Source: Pochonia chlamydosporia 170
Lineage: Eukaryota; Ascomycota; Sordariomycetes; Hypocreales; Clavicipitaceae
Length of the DNA stretch: 64,000 nucleotides
Assembly (NCBI RefSeq): GCF_001653235.2
Contig: NC_035790.1
Location: 372,001-436,000, forward strand
Direction of reading: 5' to 3'
Shown: positions 59,801 through 62,800 of the stretch, piece after piece
Layout: each line of letters begins with the position of its first letter
Numbering within the stretch: position 1 is the first letter of the stretch
The notes under the pieces: generated by a model
Seen by the model: only the letters and a program-made list of their open reading frames with translations
Databases searched by the model: none
Told to the model about the DNA's origin: nothing
Program-made: the position numbers and the translations under genes

Positions 59801-62800
59801 GGCAGCCAGGCTCCTCCCGCCTTGTTGACGGCTAGAATCGTGACCATATACCAACGAGATTTCTCGAAGCATACGGGGATTAGGTCTTCGGTGGCAACAC
59901 CCCTCTTGTTGACGAGATAGTGAGCTAATCTGTTGGAAGCCTGATCTAACTCTGCATAAGTAAAGTCCCCATCCCACGACTGAACTGCGACAGATTGAGG
60001 GTTTCGTTTCGCTTGTCTCTCGAATAATTCATGAAGGCATGCATCTATTGTCTTGGGGGTATCTCCTCGCCGCTCAATCGCTTGTTGCAGGTCCCAGGGT
60101 CCCTCCATGGAGATAGCGCTCAGTGGCTTCTCATCTTGTACCAGAAGCTGTTGAACAACAACATCAAAGTGGTTACACAGCGCATCAATCTGTGTGCTCG
60201 TCATAACATGTGTGTTGTATGTTGTGTGAAACTCGACATGTTCATCATGGACAATAGCTTGCACCACGAGCGGATAGTTGAAGTATCTATCCAACAAGTC
60301 GTCAGAAGCCATATGGCCCTCTTCGATCGAGACCATCACTGAATCAGCGGCAACAACGGAGTCAAGCAGCTTGGCAGGCTGAACAACCAATAAATTGCAG
60401 AAGTCGCATGCGTCTTGGGCCTCCAGGCTAATCTTGGCGATGTTCTGTAACCCAAACTGTTCATAGGTCGCCATTTCTGACGCTTGGGCTTGAATATCCT
60501 TCAAAAGCTCACCAATAGGCTTTTCATTATCGAGATGGACTCTCACGGGAATAGTGGCTATGACAGGTCCGACCATGCTCTCTAACTCTGGAATTGGCGC
60601 TTGTCGGCCGGAAACTGAACTGCCGAAACACACATCAGTTGTATCACAATATTTTCCAAGCGTAATAGCCCAAGCGGCTCGTATAATAGTCGCTTTGGTA
60701 ATTGAAGACGATTTTAATTGACAGAATTGGATTGACTTCATCTTCGACCGATACAACTGATCGACATCTTTTGCGGCTATGGTCTGTCCTGGGCGTGCAC
60801 GAGGGAAGCTTGTCCTTGTCGCGCCTTGTAGCTGCCTGCTCCAGAATTTCCGGCAGACATCTTGATCTTGCTCTGTGACAAATCTGATGAATTTTGAATA
60901 GGATGGTGAAATCGCAAGTTCCCGGCCGTGGTAGTTGGCTTCAAGTCGTTGTCTTATGAGGCCAAGACTCCATCCATCAAAAATGGCATGGTGCATGGTC
61001 CAAATGAAATAGTGTTCTCCATCAGATCCTTTTGCAAGACTGAAGCGGCAAAGACGTGACCCGTATGTCATTTCATGGCTCAAAGAAAGCTGCTTCACTT
61101 CTTGCAGCGTCTCAGAACCATCAGAATCCCAGGCAGCCTCTCCCTGGATTACCACCTGAGCTGATTTGCCGTCTACAAAGACAATTCTAGTCCTCAGATT
61201 CTTGCACTGGGAGACAGTTTGGTTCCAAGAATCTTTGAAACGGGTGATGTTAACACTGGCAGGCAGCTTAAAAATATGCCTAGCAATATACGATCCCGGC
61301 TGTGACACACTGAGAGCCATGAGGCCTTCTTGAATGGGCGAACAAGGGTAGGCATCCTCGATGAGCTGTTGTCCGGTGAGAGCGCAATCTTGCTTAGCTT
61401 GGTTTAGTAGGGGATCAACGCGATCCTTGTGAAGCAGGCTGAACGGTGCTATGATGTCGTGGTAGTTGGTAATGTCAATACGACAGGCAGCTTCGGCGAC
61501 ATGCGACAGACGGCCGTCGTCAAAAATGGATGATACCGGTAGTCGAATGCCATGTCGACGAGCCATTGATGCCAATTGCACAGCGCTAATTGAGTCGCCA
61601 CCGATTTGGAGGAAGTTGTCATTCTTGCTGATTTCTTCTGGCATGAGCTTGAGCACTCTCGCCCACAATTCACGTAGCTGAAACTCCATATCTGTAGTGG
61701 GAGCGATAGTATCTCTAGAGGCCAGAGAGAAGTTGCTTAGTTGGTCCATGGGTAGGCTCTTCACCTGGTTCTGGAGGCTCTTTCTGTCAATCTTCATCGC
61801 AGTAACAAAGGGCATCTTCCGTAGCGGGAAGAAGATGGTCGGAACCATGTAGCGCGGCAGTATGTTTTGAAGTTCCTCAACAAGGCTCGAAAACTCTGCT
61901 CGTAGCTCTTCATCCATTGGGAGCAGAGTGCTCGAAGAGTGAGTTATTGTTCCTTCAGTCGTGCTATGCACTCCGGGCTTGAAGGCAACAAATGCAGCCA
62001 CTTGATCGTGTGAGTCCCGGCGGAGGACATCCACGATTACGTGCTCAATCTGAGGAACTAGAGTCTTGATGGTGTGCTCAATCTCCCCCAGCTCCAGACG
62101 CTGACCTCGCAACTTAACTTGGGTATCTTTGCGACCGAGGTATTCTATGGTGCCGTCTGGGTTAAACTTCACCAAGTCACCTGTCTTGTAAAGCCTATGC
62201 CCTGGCGTCTGTGGCTGCCACGCAACGTGATCGATGAAGGATTTGCCAGTCATTTCTGCGTTGTTGAGATAGCCACGAGAAAGAGCAGCGCCTTGGACAA
62301 GGAGTTCTCCCACACAACCAATGGGCGCAAGTCGGTTGTGGTTGTCCAAATCGACAACCCAGCAGGTGTTATTAAATCCACGCCCAATAGTAGAGGGTGA
62401 GTCTTCGGACGAGTGGTATGTATGCGCGGTAGAATAAATGCAAGTTTCAGTCGGGCCGTAGCCATTGATCAAGGTAACTCGCTCACACCATGTTTCCAAG
62501 TTGTCTCGTGTTGGAGCCTCGCCACCTAGAACGATTACTTTAAGGGTAGGGACATCTTCTGGCTGTAAAGTACTAGTAAAAGATGGGGTTAGTAACGCCG
62601 TATTAATACTTGCCTGGTTAATATACTCGGGAAGGTTTTCCAATCGAGCCGAGTCTGTAGGCACACACACAGTGCCGCCGAAGACCAACGTGGTGAAGAT
62701 TTCAGCAATGGCCATGTCGAAGACAAAATTGGAAAACTGCAATACCCGGGATGACTCATTAATCCCGAATATTTTGCCATGTGCTTTGATGCTAGAGCAT

